The position numbers and the translations under genes were made by a program. From Ophiodon elongatus (taxonomy: Eukaryota > Chordata > Actinopteri > Perciformes > Hexagrammidae): DNA of 64,000 nucleotides. Positions 62,435 to 64,000 of the stretch are shown in pieces; positions within the stretch are counted from its first letter, which is position 1, and each line of letters starts with the position of its first letter. The stretch covers positions 712,001 to 776,000 of the forward strand of contig JACSYO010000560.1 of NCBI GenBank assembly GCA_016806645.1, read 5' to 3'. The notes beneath the pieces were generated by a model, which was not told the DNA's origin, ran no database searches, and was given only the letters and a program-made list of their open reading frames with translations.

Positions 62435-62560
62435 CTTTGCATCCGCACCTATGAGGAATCTTTTCCGGTACGTTGGTTTTTCAAAATAAAAGCGTACACC
62501 ACAAAGCAATGTCCAGAGAGGGCAGTTCACAGGTCTTTATCTCGAGTGGCGACACAACAA
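62435..62560 (-). promoter_or_regulatory. PGGT1B: PGGT1B promoter and 5' UTR region
   Basis: The transcription start must lie in this short stretch, because a LINE remnant begins by about 62.57-62.60 kb and the CCDC112 poly(A) signal is at 63208. The adjoining exon 1/intron 1 start (62120-62430) is CpG-rich. No TATA box seen. Confidence 0.45.
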
Positions 62561-62569
62561 GTAAACTTT

Positions 62570-63072
62570 ATGAACAACCTACACTTACACTTACTTAAAC
62601 AGCCTGGCCCCTCCCTACCTTTCAGACCTCCTCCCCCTCCACGCCCCAACCCGTTGCCTCAGCTGCAAACACTCTGAAGCCCATCAGGACCAAGCGGACC
62701 TGGGGTGACAGGGCCTCCTCAGCTGCTGCACCCCCCCCCCCCCTCCCTCTGGAACGCCCTCCCCATCCACATCCGTCAGGCTCCCACCCTACCATCATTC
62801 AAGCTAGCCCTCAAAAACCACCTCTTCAAACTGGCCTTCTCCTGCTAACCCCTGCTCCCTACCCTCCACTACATGACTCATTCCGCACAGCCTCTTGTTC
62901 TGTTCTGTTCTGTTTGTTCTGTTTTGTTTTGTTTTGTTTGCTCCTTTGTCTTTCTATTTTTGTTTTTTTTGCGGGTTTTTTTCTATTTGTCTCTGCCCTA
63001 TGTAAAGCGTCTTTGAGTACTCAGAAAAGCACTATATGAATTTAAAGTATTATTATTATTATTATTATGATG
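62570..63072 (+). mobile_element. Non-LTR retrotransposon 3' end (L2/CR1-like), truncated
   Basis: The plus strand encodes the usual C-terminal tail of fish L2/CR1-group reverse transcriptases: LAPPYLSDLLPLHAPTRCL, then after a broken stretch LWNALPIHIRQAPTLPSF and LKNHLFKLAFS and a stop. It ends with the typical 3' tail (GTAAAGCGTCTTTGAG, GCACTATATGAATTTAAAG) and an (ATT)n run at about 63047-63067. Only the last ~0.5 kb of the element is present, with an internal stop. It fills most of the gap between CCDC112 and PGGT1B. Confidence 0.85.
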
Positions 63073-63207
63073 AAGATTGACTCTTTGGAGATTATTTTTG
63101 CTAATAAATAAACACTATTACCAGTGAATTATTAGTACCGGTAACTATTACTAACAGAGGACAAATAGACCACCAGAGATAAGAAATTGTGATGTTAAAA
63201 AAAAGAT

Positions 63208-63213
63208 TTTATT
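63208..63213 (-). terminator. CCDC112 poly(A) signal
   Basis: Minus-strand AATAAA 162 bases past the CCDC112 stop; the first canonical hexamer downstream, just before the LINE remnant. Confidence 0.6.
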
Positions 63214-63374
63214 TAAAATAACAGTTTTGAAAAATGTAAGTTAATATAATTCAAAGCAGCACATAGTAGATTCAAAGAAAAGGCACAATCTGGGTTTGTA
63301 GTCTCATTGCGTACATTTTCGTAAAAACAGGAAATGCATTTCAGGACTGTTTGGTTGACTTCCACTGTTGCTCA

Positions 63375-63405
63375 TCACAGGCCTTGTCTCCAAGTTGGAA
63401 CAGCT
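63375..63405 (-). CDS. CCDC112: CCDC112 last coding exon
   Basis: 31 coding bases after TTGCAG complete a split Arg and encode AVPTWRQGL and TGA, the conserved end of the family. Confidence 0.88.
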
Positions 63406-63808
63406 CTGCAACAAAATGACAGAACATTTCAGTGATTTAACAATCACCTATTATTCCCCAAATCGTCACACAAAAACCGGGGCAGTCCGACCTGTGAAAC
63501 ATCTGTAGCACAGGCCCTCCTCCTGAAGCTCCGATGTGTTTCATTCGCTCCTCCCATCCCTTCGTGGGACGGGAAAGCCTGGAGGGGTCTCTGCTGACGT
63601 GACCATCCACCTGAATGAGGAACAAGCATTAACCTTTACCGAAATCCACAATCCTGTTTATTTAAGATTTTTGAAATGTCCGTGACCTGTTGACCGCATA
63701 ACCCTTCACCTTCTCCTTCAACTTAGCAGCGATCCTCCTCTGTCTTTCCCCTTCCTCTTTTACCCTCAGCTGTTTCTCCTGGAGCTTTGCCTCCACCTTG
63801 TGAAGATC
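63375..63808 (-). CDS. CCDC112: CCDC112, C-terminal three coding exons, partial
   Basis: Exons 63808-63710, 63610-63492 and 63405-63375 join in phases 0, 2 and stop. They encode a charged helix (DLHKVEAKLQEKQLRVKEEG, ERQRRIAAKLKEK) and then VDGHVSRDPSRLSRPTKGWE and GPVLQMFHRAVPTWRQGL followed by TGA. The RDPSRL...PTKxWEER...GP...HRAVPTWRQG ending is the CCDC112 C terminus as I recall it, and the position next to PGGT1B agrees with human 5q22.3. The protein is a coiled-coil component reported at centriolar satellites. The 5' exons lie right of the window. Confidence 0.88.
63492..63610 (-). CDS. CCDC112: CCDC112 second-last coding exon
   Basis: 119 bases: VDGHVSRDPSRLSRPTKGWE, ERMKHIGASGGGPVLQMFH. 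Acceptor TTCAG, donor CACAG/gtcgga, phase 2 out. Confidence 0.88.
63710..63808 (-). CDS. CCDC112: CCDC112 third-last coding exon
   Basis: 99 bases (33 codons), phase 0 to 0, Lys/Glu/Arg-rich coiled coil; acceptor CTGCAG, donor AAG/gtgaag. Confidence 0.85.
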
Positions 63809-64000
63809 CTGCAGAAAGGCCGACCCAAGCGTTGTATTTCACACAGTCACGTGACTTCTCTTCTAATACTAGTCTTGGTATTTATTCCCACATTTGAAAA
63901 ACTGGGGGAAAAGAAATATCTCTCATCTTTTAAATACTTTACAACCTCACAAAACAAAAAACTGTGCTCCAGTGAGGAGGCCCGACCCTTCAAAGTGGCA

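Noticed and set aside
62435..62530. N-terminal extension of PGGT1B by 32 codons
   Set aside because: The frame is open upstream but its first codon is GTG, with no ATG; the ATG at 62434 has a strong start context and matches the family start.

Overview
The window is vertebrate nuclear DNA, almost certainly from a teleost fish. It has multi-exon genes with GT-AG introns, very dense (CA)n/(GT)n and other simple repeats, and fish-type LINE tails and a tRNA-derived SINE. Nothing bacterial, viral or organellar was seen. The species cannot be fixed from sequence alone; short introns and repeat style fit a percomorph-like fish.

All four recognisable genes lie on the minus strand, read right to left. 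At the right edge are the last three coding exons of CCDC112 (63375-63808; the 5' part lies outside). Next is a complete PGGT1B, the beta subunit of protein geranylgeranyltransferase type I (9 coding exons, 62434 to 52317, 367 residues). Next is a complete TRIM36, a RING / B-box / coiled-coil / FN3 / SPRY ubiquitin ligase (13 constitutive coding exons, 45566 to 19219, 748 residues in the long form). It has a second first exon at 41723 and a candidate 30-base in-frame cassette exon at 36692-36721. At the left are the first three coding exons of CCSER1 (10603 to 3897), probably with a CpG-rich promoter near 15.2-15.8 kb; its remaining exons lie beyond the left edge. Every exon was joined by hand and the reading phases close exactly across each junction.

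TRIM36, PGGT1B and CCDC112 are neighbours in human (5q22.3), so this is an old block. CCSER1 is on human 4q22.1, so its place next to TRIM36 marks a lineage difference. The genes share no pathway as far as known: protein prenylation (PGGT1B), ubiquitylation with microtubule association (TRIM36), and centrosome or cytokinesis-linked coiled-coil proteins (CCDC112, CCSER1).

The rest is intron, UTR and intergenic DNA with three truncated non-LTR retrotransposon 3' ends (about 1.9-2.2, 4.9-5.9 and 62.6-63.1 kb), one SINE, a fold-back transposon terminus and many microsatellites. I found no clear new biological system. The best leads are the TRIM36 cassette microexon, its GC-AG intron and paired first exons, a 27-bp tandem duplication at the second TRIM36 promoter, a duplicated palindromic element at the TRIM36 3' end, a perfect 24-bp palindrome beside inverted microsatellites in PGGT1B, and an unexplained CpG island inside CCSER1.
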